A DNA stretch of 8,681 nt from Nanobdellota archaeon (GCA_020056045.1 JAGVIM010000148.1:1-8681); one strand, 5' to 3'. Shown: positions 1-7,512, counted from the first letter of the stretch. The notes: generated by a model from the letters alone, not told the origin. Numbers and translations are program-made.

Positions 1-1
1 A

Positions 2-1126
2 GAACTAAAAAGAAGAGATATTGGGGTCGTGATGGACTATGTTGCAACCCATATATCTTCAACAAGTCCTACTTTTATTAGAAAGTCTAAATCAAAGAGA
101 GGAAAAGATTGGTTTATGCATAGGGGATTAAAAAATCAGAAGAAGTATAGGGCCTATTATGACGAACTAGTCTATAAATCAACTCAGGGTTGTCCTGAAA
201 GACTAGAAGAAATAAATCCTTCAAAAGAATATCTTGGATTTTTTGGACTTGAAAATTCCCCTTTAATTAATTTAATGAATCAAGAAGTAGTAGAATTCAA
301 CAAAAGAGTTCTTGATTATTGGATTGATACTTTTGGATTTAGTGATGTAAGATTTGATTCAGCATATATCCAACCAAGAGAATTTATATCTGAAATGAAA
401 GATCATTTAAAAAATAGATACTCTGAGGTTTCACTCATAACAGAAAATTGGGATTTTATAATGGATAGTGGAAGGTCACTGGGATTTAGCAACGGAGAAA
501 TTGATATAAAGGGAGTTTTTTTATTTAATGGCATTAAAAATAATCCTAGATTTTTTAGAGATGTGAGGGACCATTATATGAAAATGAAAGATCTTACAAA
601 ACTAGGTTATTCATTAGTTCTATCTTTAGGAAATCATGATACTCAAAGATTTAGTTCAGGTAATGCTCTTCAAAAAATAGCTGCAACAATTCAATTCACC
701 CTTCCTGAAACTCCTCTGATTTATTATGGGCAAGAAATACCCATGGAACAATACAATGATGGAACAGACCAAATGGGACAATCAAGAGATCCAATGAGAT
801 TTGATTTATTACCTTCAGAAATGCTTGATTTTTATAAAAATTTGATAAGATTCAGAAGAAAACATGATTTTAGAAAAGCAGAAATAAGTGAAATGAAAGT
901 TAATGACGAAGATAAATTATTTAGTTATAGATTAAATTTTAGAGATGTTACTTATTATATAATTGCAAACTCAGAAGATAGAGAAAAATCAATAAATACT
1001 CGAAGTTTATTTGAGGATAGAGCAGTTCCTAATTTTGATATTTCAAGAAATAGAAGATTGAAAAGAGATGGGAAAAATGTTTTGAAAGTAGGAGCAAATG
1101 AATGTTGTATACTTGGGAAAAATTAA
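2..1126 (+). CDS. GH13 alpha-amylase-family glycoside hydrolase, C-terminal part (5' end outside window)
   Basis: The reading frame is open to the left edge, and 374 residues are visible. All four GH13 signature regions are present in order. Region I is DYVATH (Asp codon 35-37, His 50-52). Region II is DVRFDS, with the nucleophile Asp at 356-358 and its partner Arg at 350-352. Region III is ITENWD, with the acid/base Glu at 443-445. Region IV is GNHDTQRF, with the transition-state Asp at 638-640. Between regions I and II lies a B-domain-like stretch ending in a typical 'SPLINLMNQEVVEF' segment. After region IV come the usual PLIYYGQE loop and a short C-terminal beta domain. The family hydrolyses or transfers alpha-glucan linkages in a TIM barrel; the exact substrate cannot be read. 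No membrane segment is visible, but a signal peptide could lie upstream. Region I has Thr where most relatives have Asn (DxVxNH). The GTG and ATG at 29 and 32 lie inside region I, so neither is the true start. Confidence 0.93.
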   Translation, partial: ELKRRDIGVVMDYVATHISSTSPTFIRKSKSKRGKDWFMHRGLKNQKKYRAYYDELVYKSTQGCPERLEEINPSKEYLGFFGLENSPLINLMNQEVVEFNKRVLDYWIDTFGFSDVRFDSAYIQPREFISEMKDHLKNRYSEVSLITENWDFIMDSGRSLGFSNGEIDIKGVFLFNGIKNNPRFFRDVRDHYMKMKDLTKLGYSLVLSLGNHDTQRFSSGNALQKIAATIQFTLPETPLIYYGQEIPMEQYNDGTDQMGQSRDPMRFDLLPSEMLDFYKNLIRFRRKHDFRKAEISEMKVNDEDKLFSYRLNFRDVTYYIIANSEDREKSINTRSLFEDRAVPNFDISRNRRLKRDGKNVLKVGANECCILGKN

Positions 1127-1160
1127 AAAGAGTTTATTTTAAAAAGTTACTTTTAGTATA

Positions 1161-1182
1161 CATTTATTTGTTTTTATTTTTT
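1161..1182 (+). terminator. T-rich tract after the GH13 gene
   Basis: About 35 nt after the stop codon there is a run made almost only of T with scattered A and one G, and no strong hairpin before it. Archaeal RNA polymerase terminates on such U-rich tracts without needing a stem-loop. The tract lies just upstream of the TATA box of the next gene, so a stop here would separate the two transcription units. The call rests on composition and position only. Confidence 0.45.
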
Positions 1183-1183
1183 A

Positions 1184-1200
1184 GGAAAGCTTATATATTT
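1184..1200 (+). promoter_or_regulatory. BRE/TATA-box promoter of the 1283-residue protein gene
   Basis: A purine-rich BRE-like GGAAAG is followed at once by CTTATATATTT, a good archaeal TATA box. The G before the box lies 30 nt before the A of the ATG at 1219. A transcript starting about 25 nt after the box centre would begin at or next to the ATG, and no Shine-Dalgarno sequence is present, so the mRNA is probably leaderless. The two other clear promoters in this window have the same spacing. Confidence 0.72.
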
Positions 1201-1218
1201 AATATGATTTGTTAAATC

Positions 1219-4200
1219 ATGAAAAAGGGGGAAGTTTTTGCAGCCTTATTGGTAATAATTCTAGTAATAATTGGTTTAGTTGCTTTTATCCCTTTTGTTT
1301 ATTCTGAATCTATAGATATTCCTGTAAAAGAATTAACATATCATGCAGAACAATATGAAACTGGAAACATAAATTATGCACAACTTCTTATTTATATATC
1401 TACTTTGAAAAAAGACATTGCAAATGCAATGGGTGGAAGTTCAATAGATAAAGATATTATGTTAAGTGGAGATCAATTAGAAAGTGCACTTGGCAAACCA
1501 ACAGACAGTACAAAATGGGTATGGGTAGAGAATAGAGATGAAGGTGGAGGGTATGAGAAAAAACTAGAAAAACAAATACCTTCTTGGAGAAAGATAATTT
1601 TTGATGGGAAAAAAATACAAATACTCTTAAATGCATGGCCTCAAATGAGAGTAATTGACAGCGAAGAGAAATTATTCTATAACCTAAATATGGAAACAAG
1701 GTTCAAAAGTGCTGAAGATAAAATTGATTTGCAATCAAAAATAGATGAAATAAAGTTATTGGGTGAAAAATATTCTACTGATCATTCTTCATCAAGCCTT
1801 GATGAATTAGCAAAAAATACGGTTGTTATTGAACAATCTTTTCAAAAATATTATAGCATGAATGCTGAAAAATGTGTTGATCTTATGAATGGATTATTTG
1901 GAGGTGAAAATAAGAAGCCAACACAAAAAATCCTTCATAATGAAATTGATTTTGCCTCTGGAAAAGATTTTGATGTATATATTAACCTTGATATGTGTGA
2001 TGAATGTGAATATAATTGGATTAATATTAATACAAATATTCAAACAAGAATATACAATAATAATCAAGAAGAATATAATATGGATGATATGGCAAAGAAA
2101 TATTTGTCATATACAAATGAAGAGTTTAAAACAGAAATAAAAAATTTATTAGATGGAATAAAACAAGATGCAATTAATGGCAATATTGATCCTATATATA
2201 AAAAATCACAAGAACTTTCAATAATAACTAAATCTTGGGATGAGAATTCTAATAAGTTACTTAATCAGCAAAAAGATCCATTTAAAACAGATTTTGATAA
2301 AATGACTCAAGAAGAAAGAGATCAATGTAGTAAGGATTTTTGCTGGATTAAAAAAGAGCAAAAAAGAAGAGAAAACGAAAGGACCCTTAGAAACCAAAAT
2401 TATCAGGAAAGAAAGCAGTTTTACTTATCTTTATTTAATGATTTAGAAAAAAAAGAATCTTACTATGAAGAAGAACAATGGGAAAAAAGAATTCTTGAAA
2501 AATTTAGAGAAGCTGGAGAAGAAAAATGTGACAATAATATAGATGATAATAAAAATAGCCAGATTGATTGTGCTGATGACCAATGTTCTGGAAAAAAATG
2601 TGGTTATAATGTTATTACAATCTTTGATGAAAATGAATCAAAAGAGCAAAATGTAGAATTATTTTGCATGTCAGGCACATGCCAGCAAAAAGCAGATCTA
2701 AGTTATCAAAGCATAGAAAATAATACTATATGTGGAAACCATATTTGTGAAGAAAATGAAAATCTAACCTGTATTGAAGACTGTGGAAGCTGTCCTGTTT
2801 ATGATGCAATTAATTGTTCGGGACAAGCAATTTTTTCAGGAAAAGATGAAAATGGTTGCTTGCTTGCTCCAATCTGTATGGATGAAAATACTACATGTAG
2901 TTCAGATAGTGATTGTATAGATCCTTTATGTGGAAAATCTTCTTGTATTGAAACAAGATGTCAGATAACACAACTAAATGAGTGTAAAGAAGCTCAATGT
3001 AGTGATGGTGATGAAAAAGTAGAAAAATGCAATGAAGGAGAAATAGTCAAAGATAAATGCATTGAAGGAACATGGATAACAACAGGACTTGAGTGCAAAT
3101 CTTCTGGGAATGAAATAATAAATAATAGTGAGACTGAAGAATACAATAACTCTGAACAAAAAAATAATGAAGAAAATAAAATTGTTGGTTTTGAGTGCAG
3201 TGTAAAGGGGGATTGTGGAAATGAAAATGATGTATGCAGTAATGGAAAATGTATAACACTTCCTTCAACAACAGAATCTATAGAAATTACTGAAGTAGAA
3301 ATAAATATCCCTGAAACATCTATTGAAAATAAAGATGTTGTTCCTGAAGAAACGAGTAAAGAAGAAATATCTCAAGGAGAAAATAAAATTGTTGGAGAAG
3401 TTATTTTAAATATTTTTAAATCTATTACTAATAATATATTGACTTTAACTGGTTATGTTGTTGATGATACAACTCAACAAGAAAGCACTTCAAATACTGA
3501 AACTGATAATACACAAACTCAAACAGATACTAATCAACAAACTAACGAGGGTGAAAATCAACAAACAATTGATCAAAATAATGTTGAAAACTCTAATTCT
3601 AATCAAAATAATAATGAAGATCAACAAAGACAAGAACAAGATAGAGAAAGAAAAAATGAAGAAAGACATGAAGAAGATAAACAAAGAAGAGAAAAAGAAT
3701 GCAATGATATGTGTACTAGACAATGTAATGATAATTTGATAAGACCTTGTGTTGAAGATTGCATATGGAAAAAATGCGGAAATGATCTTAAATGTAATAT
3801 TGATGAGACAAAAGGAGTGTGTCAAACTCAATGCGAAACTGAAAAAGATATTTCATCTTGCCAAAAAGATTGTAATGGTAAATGCATAGAAGGAAAAGAC
3901 ACTAGAATGGAGCCTGATAACAAGAATCAAAAACAACCAGAAACATTTGTATTGTCCATGGTTGGAACATGTAGAAAAGCAACAGGAAAAGAAGAAACAA
4001 TGTTATGGTTTAATGTATGGGGAGATGAAATAAAAGACTTGCAGTCTTATAAGATGAAATATTATAATAAAGATAATAATGATTGGTGCAAGCAAGATCT
4101 TGAAAACCTTATAAAACAGAGAAAAGAGCTTGAAAATTCACTTAATGATAAATTTGCAGAATGGTTTTTTGAAAAGTATGTTGTGAATACTGATGCTGAA

Positions 4201-5070
4201 TGGGAAAAACATATATCTGGAATTTTTGATTTATATTGGATGGACATAGAAATATCAAAACAAATGGCAGATAGAATGAGATGTCTCGGAATAAAAACAT
4301 TACCTGAATATAACTTAATAAACTTTACATACAAGACTCAATTTGGAAGTATTGAATTCTGGGAAGAAATAAATAATAATGCTAAAATTTTTGATGATTC
4401 AGATGGAGTTCAGGTAATATCTCCTTTTATGAAAACCTGGTTGTTTCCAACAAAAGATTTTTATAAATACCAAATGAAAAAGTCAATGGAAAATCATAAT
4501 TTGATAGGTCCTGATAGCGAGACTACAAATACGCTTCCACAAGAGATGATTGAAAAATTAAAAAATGATAATAATTTTATGAATATGATAAGAAAGTTTA
4601 ATGATAAAGGATATTCTAATCTTGCTTTGCAATTAAAAGATTATGATACAAATGAAATAATCTACAATGTATTGATAAAGATAAATGACAAAGACTTAAT
4701 GTATTTTAAACCAATGCCTGTTAGTGAATTACCTCCTAATTATGTTGTAGCTACACTTGATGTTAACAAGCTTATTGAAATGATTGAATTTGAACAAAAA
4801 GGTAGAGTAGAATTACAAAGTCCTCCATGGGACAATAGGCCTAAAGAAAAATTTGTAAAAGGAGTTGTAGATAATGTTAAGATGTATATGAAATTCCAAG
4901 GATTTTTGAATTCATTGCAAGTTTCAGAAAAAAGTGTTAAGAGTGAATCTAAATTCTTTGTTGAAAATTTCTTTAAAATAGTTGTGAATGGAGATAAGGG
5001 TGGAGATGACAAACAAAAACAAGAACCTAAGGAAAAAGAAAACCAAAAAAATAATAATAATAAAAAATAA
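1219..5070 (+). CDS. Giant cysteine-rich exported or membrane-anchored surface protein, function unknown
   Basis: This 1283-residue protein starts at ATG 1219; an in-frame TAA at 1213-1215 fixes the start. Residues about 8-28 form a hydrophobic signal or anchor (ending FVYSES), so the rest should lie outside the membrane. Residues 30-435 are mostly charged and probably helical. Cysteine modules follow: C437-462 (NNIDDNKNSQIDCADDQC, like calcium-binding 'CxNxxDDDxDGxxDC' repeats), 505-525 (CGNHICEENENLTCIEDCG, like 'CGDGxCExGEN' modules), 560-581 and 660-677 (CSxxxDC...C-type knots). The motif ENKIVG occurs twice, at 652 and 721. The second copy precedes a hydrophobic stretch ending LTGYVV near 748. 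A Q/N/T-rich linker (about 750-805), a charged segment and 12 cysteines between 828 and 889 come next. The C-terminal 390 residues look globular, with few cysteines and no membrane helix, and end in a K/N/E-rich tail. I do not recognise the whole-protein family. A role in adhesion or host contact would be a guess based on architecture. Confidence 0.9.
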   Translation: MKKGEVFAALLVIILVIIGLVAFIPFVYSESIDIPVKELTYHAEQYETGNINYAQLLIYISTLKKDIANAMGGSSIDKDIMLSGDQLESALGKPTDSTKWVWVENRDEGGGYEKKLEKQIPSWRKIIFDGKKIQILLNAWPQMRVIDSEEKLFYNLNMETRFKSAEDKIDLQSKIDEIKLLGEKYSTDHSSSSLDELAKNTVVIEQSFQKYYSMNAEKCVDLMNGLFGGENKKPTQKILHNEIDFASGKDFDVYINLDMCDECEYNWININTNIQTRIYNNNQEEYNMDDMAKKYLSYTNEEFKTEIKNLLDGIKQDAINGNIDPIYKKSQELSIITKSWDENSNKLLNQQKDPFKTDFDKMTQEERDQCSKDFCWIKKEQKRRENERTLRNQNYQERKQFYLSLFNDLEKKESYYEEEQWEKRILEKFREAGEEKCDNNIDDNKNSQIDCADDQCSGKKCGYNVITIFDENESKEQNVELFCMSGTCQQKADLSYQSIENNTICGNHICEENENLTCIEDCGSCPVYDAINCSGQAIFSGKDENGCLLAPICMDENTTCSSDSDCIDPLCGKSSCIETRCQITQLNECKEAQCSDGDEKVEKCNEGEIVKDKCIEGTWITTGLECKSSGNEIINNSETEEYNNSEQKNNEENKIVGFECSVKGDCGNENDVCSNGKCITLPSTTESIEITEVEINIPETSIENKDVVPEETSKEEISQGENKIVGEVILNIFKSITNNILTLTGYVVDDTTQQESTSNTETDNTQTQTDTNQQTNEGENQQTIDQNNVENSNSNQNNNEDQQRQEQDRERKNEERHEEDKQRREKECNDMCTRQCNDNLIRPCVEDCIWKKCGNDLKCNIDETKGVCQTQCETEKDISSCQKDCNGKCIEGKDTRMEPDNKNQKQPETFVLSMVGTCRKATGKEETMLWFNVWGDEIKDLQSYKMKYYNKDNNDWCKQDLENLIKQRKELENSLNDKFAEWFFEKYVVNTDAEWEKHISGIFDLYWMDIEISKQMADRMRCLGIKTLPEYNLINFTYKTQFGSIEFWEEINNNAKIFDDSDGVQVISPFMKTWLFPTKDFYKYQMKKSMENHNLIGPDSETTNTLPQEMIEKLKNDNNFMNMIRKFNDKGYSNLALQLKDYDTNEIIYNVLIKINDKDLMYFKPMPVSELPPNYVVATLDVNKLIEMIEFEQKGRVELQSPPWDNRPKEKFVKGVVDNVKMYMKFQGFLNSLQVSEKSVKSESKFFVENFFKIVVNGDKGGDDKQKQEPKEKENQKNNNNKK

Positions 5071-5080
5071 TCTTTTTATG

Positions 5081-5263
5081 TCCGAAATTAAAACCTCATT
5101 TTTTAAAATGAGGTAGTAAACTTACTGCTTTTAATTTCGGAGCATGTCAGGAACAAAGTTCCTGAGCACCATCAAGAATTAAAAATTCTTGAGGTCCTAA
5201 AAACAAGTGCCTGTCACAAACCACATCTTTTAAGATGTGGTGGCACATTGTTTTTTTGATAAT
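5081..5263 (+). ncRNA. Hairpin-rich intergenic element, copy 1 (complete), possible structured RNA or repeat
   Basis: The element starts 10 nt after the stop codon of the giant protein gene. A 13-bp closing stem (5081-5093 with 5129-5141) encloses two hairpins (9 bp, 5094-5113; 5 bp, 5115-5126). Next come an 8-bp hairpin with loop AAA (5147-5165) and a 9-bp hairpin with loop AAA (5172-5192, extended by ACC/GGT around one bulged A). The last unit is a long stem: AAAAACAAGTGCC (5199-5211) pairs with 5242-5255 around a bulged A at 5247 and carries the inner hairpin CCACATCTT/AAGATGTGG (5221-5240). The blocks 5129-5145, 5196-5211 and 5235-5263 recur almost unchanged in the second copy near the right edge, on the other strand. 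No open reading frame accounts for this stretch. It could be a stable RNA or 3' UTR of the upstream gene, a dispersed non-coding repeat, or a DNA cruciform element. I assign no named family. Confidence 0.75.
5199..5257 (+). terminator. Bulged stem plus T7 tract, possible terminator at the 3' end of copy 1
   Basis: A 13-bp stem with one bulged A ends in the run TTG followed by seven T (5248-5257). The T run is partly the 3' arm of the stem itself. It lies between convergent genes, about 185 nt after the stop of the + strand gene. Archaeal polymerase would be expected to stop on this U tract, so ending the giant-protein transcript is one plausible job of the element. The same T7 occurs in copy 2. 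Confidence 0.45.
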
Positions 5264-5296
5264 ATAATTTTATATTTTTCTTTTAAAATTTGTTTT

Positions 5297-6073
5297 TTAA
5301 TTATCTACAGGTCTTTGCTTCTTTACTTTTTCAAGCATTTCATAAGAATCATCTTCTGGAGAATATCCAACAAGCTTTTTTGTAGATTCTAAAGATAATC
5401 TTTTATTTTTATTATTAGAGGTTCCACTTAAAACTGCATATTTGATTTTGTCTGGTGCTAGAATTGATTTATGAAATAACTGGGCCATATCTCTTTGACT
5501 TATTACATAATCATTATTTTGTCTAGTTAGTAATATCTGGCGCAAATCATCAGAGACATATGCTCCGATTCTTATTGCAAGGCAACTTAGATTATATTTT
5601 TTATAATAAACATGGCACATTGCCTCAATAAATGCTTTAGTTGCACCATAGAAATTTTCAGGACGAGGAGCATCTGTTTCGCTTATAATTTTATTTACTT
5701 CATGACCTTTAACAGCATGAACACTACTTGCCATAATAACTCTTTTAACATTACTTAGTCTTGCAGCTTCTAAAACATTGTAAGTTCCAATTATATTTGG
5801 TTTAATTAATTCTTCAAATTTCTCTGTTTTTTCATTGGCATTTCCAGCTAGATTTAAAACAACATCAATTCCATTAAATGCATTTTTTAAGCTTTCAAAA
5901 TCAGTAATATCTGCAACACGAATTTCATATCCAGAGTCTTTTAGTTTAGATGGATCTCTCATTCCGAGAATTAAATCATAAGAGCTATTATATTTGTAAG
6001 TAAAATAGTCTTTAATAAAATATTTTCCTATTCTACCTGTTGGACCTAGCAATAATACTTTTAATTTTTTCAT
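5297..6073 (-). CDS. NAD(P)-dependent extended SDR, uronate dehydrogenase-like sugar epimerase/dehydrogenase family
   Basis: This 258-residue protein has the extended-SDR nucleotide-binding motif GPTGRIG (G10, G13, G16), the VADITD acidic-loop region (53-58), LNLAGNA (74-80), the catalytic Ser region MASSVHA (114-120; S116/S117) and the YGATK pair (Y142, K146). The catalytic set therefore looks complete. The length and the C-terminal pattern (SQRDMAQLFH, then VLSGTSNN, then LVGYSPEDDSYE) resemble uronate dehydrogenases more than the roughly 310-residue UDP-sugar epimerases. In that family the reaction is NAD-dependent oxidation of a hexuronate to the lactone; the substrate here is inferred only. 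It should be soluble and cytoplasmic. An in-frame TGA lies just upstream and no Shine-Dalgarno sequence is seen. The gene lies 32 bp after the TSP1-repeat gene on the same strand, so it may be co-transcribed. A weak TTTTTTAA at about 6096-6103 has the spacing of a leaderless TATA box. Confidence 0.88.
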   Translation of the reverse strand: MKKLKVLLLGPTGRIGKYFIKDYFTYKYNSSYDLILGMRDPSKLKDSGYEIRVADITDFESLKNAFNGIDVVLNLAGNANEKTEKFEELIKPNIIGTYNVLEAARLSNVKRVIMASSVHAVKGHEVNKIISETDAPRPENFYGATKAFIEAMCHVYYKKYNLSCLAIRIGAYVSDDLRQILLTRQNNDYVISQRDMAQLFHKSILAPDKIKYAVLSGTSNNKNKRLSLESTKKLVGYSPEDDSYEMLEKVKKQRPVDN

Positions 6074-6105
6074 TAGAAAGTAAAATCAAAATAGCTTAAA
6101 AAATG

Positions 6106-7476
6106 TTACTTTTTATTTTTTAAATTTGTTTTTAACTTTTTTGATTGCTTTGTAATTGGTAATTCTTTATTTCCCCATGCAGCAACTCCAAGAACAATTA
6201 AGAAAATTATATTTCCTAGAATTGGAATTAAATTAAACAATACCCACCAACCTGGTCTGTTTACTGCATTAAATGTTTTCCACATCCAAATAAATGAGAA
6301 TATTGTAAGAGTTAGTAAAGCAGCAAATCCAAGATATCCTAAAATCATTGTTATTATTATAGGAAATGGTAAAAATATAGGCGGGACTAATTTAAATGGA
6401 ACAAAGATTAATAATAAAATAGGCCACCAATGCATGCTCGCAAGATTACTTGATATTATTAATGGACCTATTATTGGAATCCATGCAACTCCTGGATGAG
6501 AAAAATCTTTTTTATTTGCAATTGATGAAAATGCAGAAGATATGTATATATATAAAAGCAATAATATTAAAAGTAATATTAGAAAAAAAATTAAAGAAAT
6601 AATTAATTTGGGTCCAAGATCTATTCCAAATGGAAGTTCTATTGGACTTGGTCCTTCAATTGTAAATGTTTCATAGGTTGTATTTACTTTTCCAGTGTTT
6701 GTATAATAATTATACACATTTGTAACAGAAGAACTTCCGCCATTATTTCCTCCAGGATTATTTCCACCTGGATTGTTTGGATTAGCTGGATTGTTTGGAT
6801 CACAGAGAAGAGACTCATGAGGTTTATCATCTATTGTTCCGCAATTGTTTGTATCTTCACAGGTTCTAGTAAAAAGATTATTTATGCAAGCTGACCAATC
6901 AGTACATTGCCAATTTTCAGTGCAAGGATTTCCAGGAACACGACCTACATAACAGGTTTTTGTAGTATTTAGTTTATTATTTGTTGTCCCACAATTATTT
7001 AAATCTGAACAGCTTCTTCTTTGAGTACCATTTAAACAAGCATTCCAAAGAGAGCATTTCCATTTTTCAATGCAAGTAGTATCTCCAGATGTTGATGGTT
7101 CACTATCGTTAACAGGAGTTTTTCCTATTGCCATAATATCTGTAATCTTAAGAATTGTATTTCCTCCTGAATTGCTTAGAGTTATTGAATAAACATGGGC
7201 AGTAATTACTCCTTGTTCATTTAATAAAGATCCTTCTGAAAACCATTTTTGAAAAAGTGTTGAAGTTCCTTTTGTTAAAATAAGGTTTGCTTTTTTTGCT
7301 CCAGAATCAATTAAATCAATATATAAAACATAATCATCTCCAAATGAAAAAATATCTCCTTCAATAAAAGTTTTATTACCAAGATTCTCCATTGGTGGAG
7401 CTGAAGATATTAAATTTAAAAATAAGATACATATAATTAAGGTTAATATAAAAAAATATATTTGCGTCTTTTTCAT
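6106..7476 (-). CDS. Surface protein with two TSP1-like repeats and a C-terminal polytopic membrane domain (DUF5684-like)
   Basis: This 456-residue protein begins with a signal peptide (about 1-26, ending ISSAPP). Residues 27-125 form a beta-rich domain (GDIFSFGDDYVLYI...GAKKANLIL) that resembles the duplicated domain of archaeal S-layer proteins. Two repeats follow (135-175 and 185-225) with W-x-C-x-x-W-x-x-C and R-x-C-x-D-x-x-x-C patterns of thrombospondin type 1; all six cysteines are shifted by exactly 50 residues. A flexible N/P/G linker (226-250) leads to a first long membrane helix (about 290-312). Three or more further helices lie between about 330 and 434, with HPGVAWIPIIGP, HWWPILLL and NRPGWWVLFNLIPILGNI, resembling the DUF5684 membrane domain. 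The tail is very basic and probably cytoplasmic. A cell-surface binding or envelope role is inferred. An in-frame stop upstream and a well-placed TATA box support ATG 7476. Confidence 0.9.
   Translation of the reverse strand: MKKTQIYFFILTLIICILFLNLISSAPPMENLGNKTFIEGDIFSFGDDYVLYIDLIDSGAKKANLILTKGTSTLFQKWFSEGSLLNEQGVITAHVYSITLSNSGGNTILKITDIMAIGKTPVNDSEPSTSGDTTCIEKWKCSLWNACLNGTQRRSCSDLNNCGTTNNKLNTTKTCYVGRVPGNPCTENWQCTDWSACINNLFTRTCEDTNNCGTIDDKPHESLLCDPNNPANPNNPGGNNPGGNNGGSSSVTNVYNYYTNTGKVNTTYETFTIEGPSPIELPFGIDLGPKLIISLIFFLILLLILLLLYIYISSAFSSIANKKDFSHPGVAWIPIIGPLIISSNLASMHWWPILLLIFVPFKLVPPIFLPFPIIITMILGYLGFAALLTLTIFSFIWMWKTFNAVNRPGWWVLFNLIPILGNIIFLIVLGVAAWGNKELPITKQSKKLKTNLKNKK
6802..7074 (-). 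repeat. Coding tandem repeat: two TSP1-like modules with a 50-codon period
   Basis: Residues 135-175 and 185-225 of the membrane protein form two modules. Cysteines 135, 141, 147, 156, 162 and 175 match 185, 191, 197, 206, 212 and 225 one to one. CSLWNAC/CTDWSAC, RRSC/TRTC and DLNNCGT/DTNNCGT are shared, while the spacer residues differ. This points to an old duplication kept by disulfide constraints. Confidence 0.85.
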
Positions 7477-7497
7477 GATTTTATTAAATTAACTAGA

Positions 7498-7510
7498 TAT
7501 TTAAACTTTA
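7498..7510 (-). promoter_or_regulatory. TATA-box promoter of the TSP1-repeat protein gene
   Basis: Read on the minus strand, ATAAAG is followed by TTTAAATA (7505-7498). The G before the box is 30 nt before the A of the ATG at 7476, the same distance as for the giant-protein gene. The predicted transcript starts at or next to the ATG. There is no Shine-Dalgarno sequence. The site shares a 74-bp spacer with the opposite promoter. Confidence 0.65.
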
Positions 7511-7512
7511 TT

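Noticed and set aside
29..34. GTG/ATG as the start of the amylase-family gene
   Set aside because: The frame is open to the left edge, and these codons lie inside GH13 region I, so a start here would delete the first half of the barrel.
1225..1231. G-rich run just after the start codon as a ribosome binding site (also at 7571-7576)
   Set aside because: Both runs lie inside the coding regions downstream of the ATG, so they cannot place the start; the promoters point to leaderless mRNAs.
1889..2140. 83-codon open frame on the plus strand, second frame
   Set aside because: It overlaps the giant protein gene throughout, and its composition is typical of an out-of-frame reading of A/T-rich DNA.
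3490..3831. 113-codon open frame on the minus strand
   Set aside because: It is antisense to the Q/N-rich and lysine-rich part of the giant protein gene; its I/L/F/S-rich product is a by-product of A-rich codons and has no promoter or homology signs.
5081..5263. tRNA gene or tandem tRNA-like fold
   Set aside because: There is no CCA-type acceptor, no TTCGA T-loop and no anticodon arm with the right spacing; the number and order of hairpins do not fit a cloverleaf.
5081..5263. Insertion sequence or MITE
   Set aside because: I see no terminal inverted repeats spanning the element, no flanking target-site duplication and no transposase in the window. A mobile origin cannot be excluded, but it is not shown.
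6802..7074. Eukaryotic contamination suggested by TSP1-like repeats
   Set aside because: Intron-free dense coding, archaeal promoter spacing and the attached prokaryotic-type membrane domain argue for a native archaeal gene.
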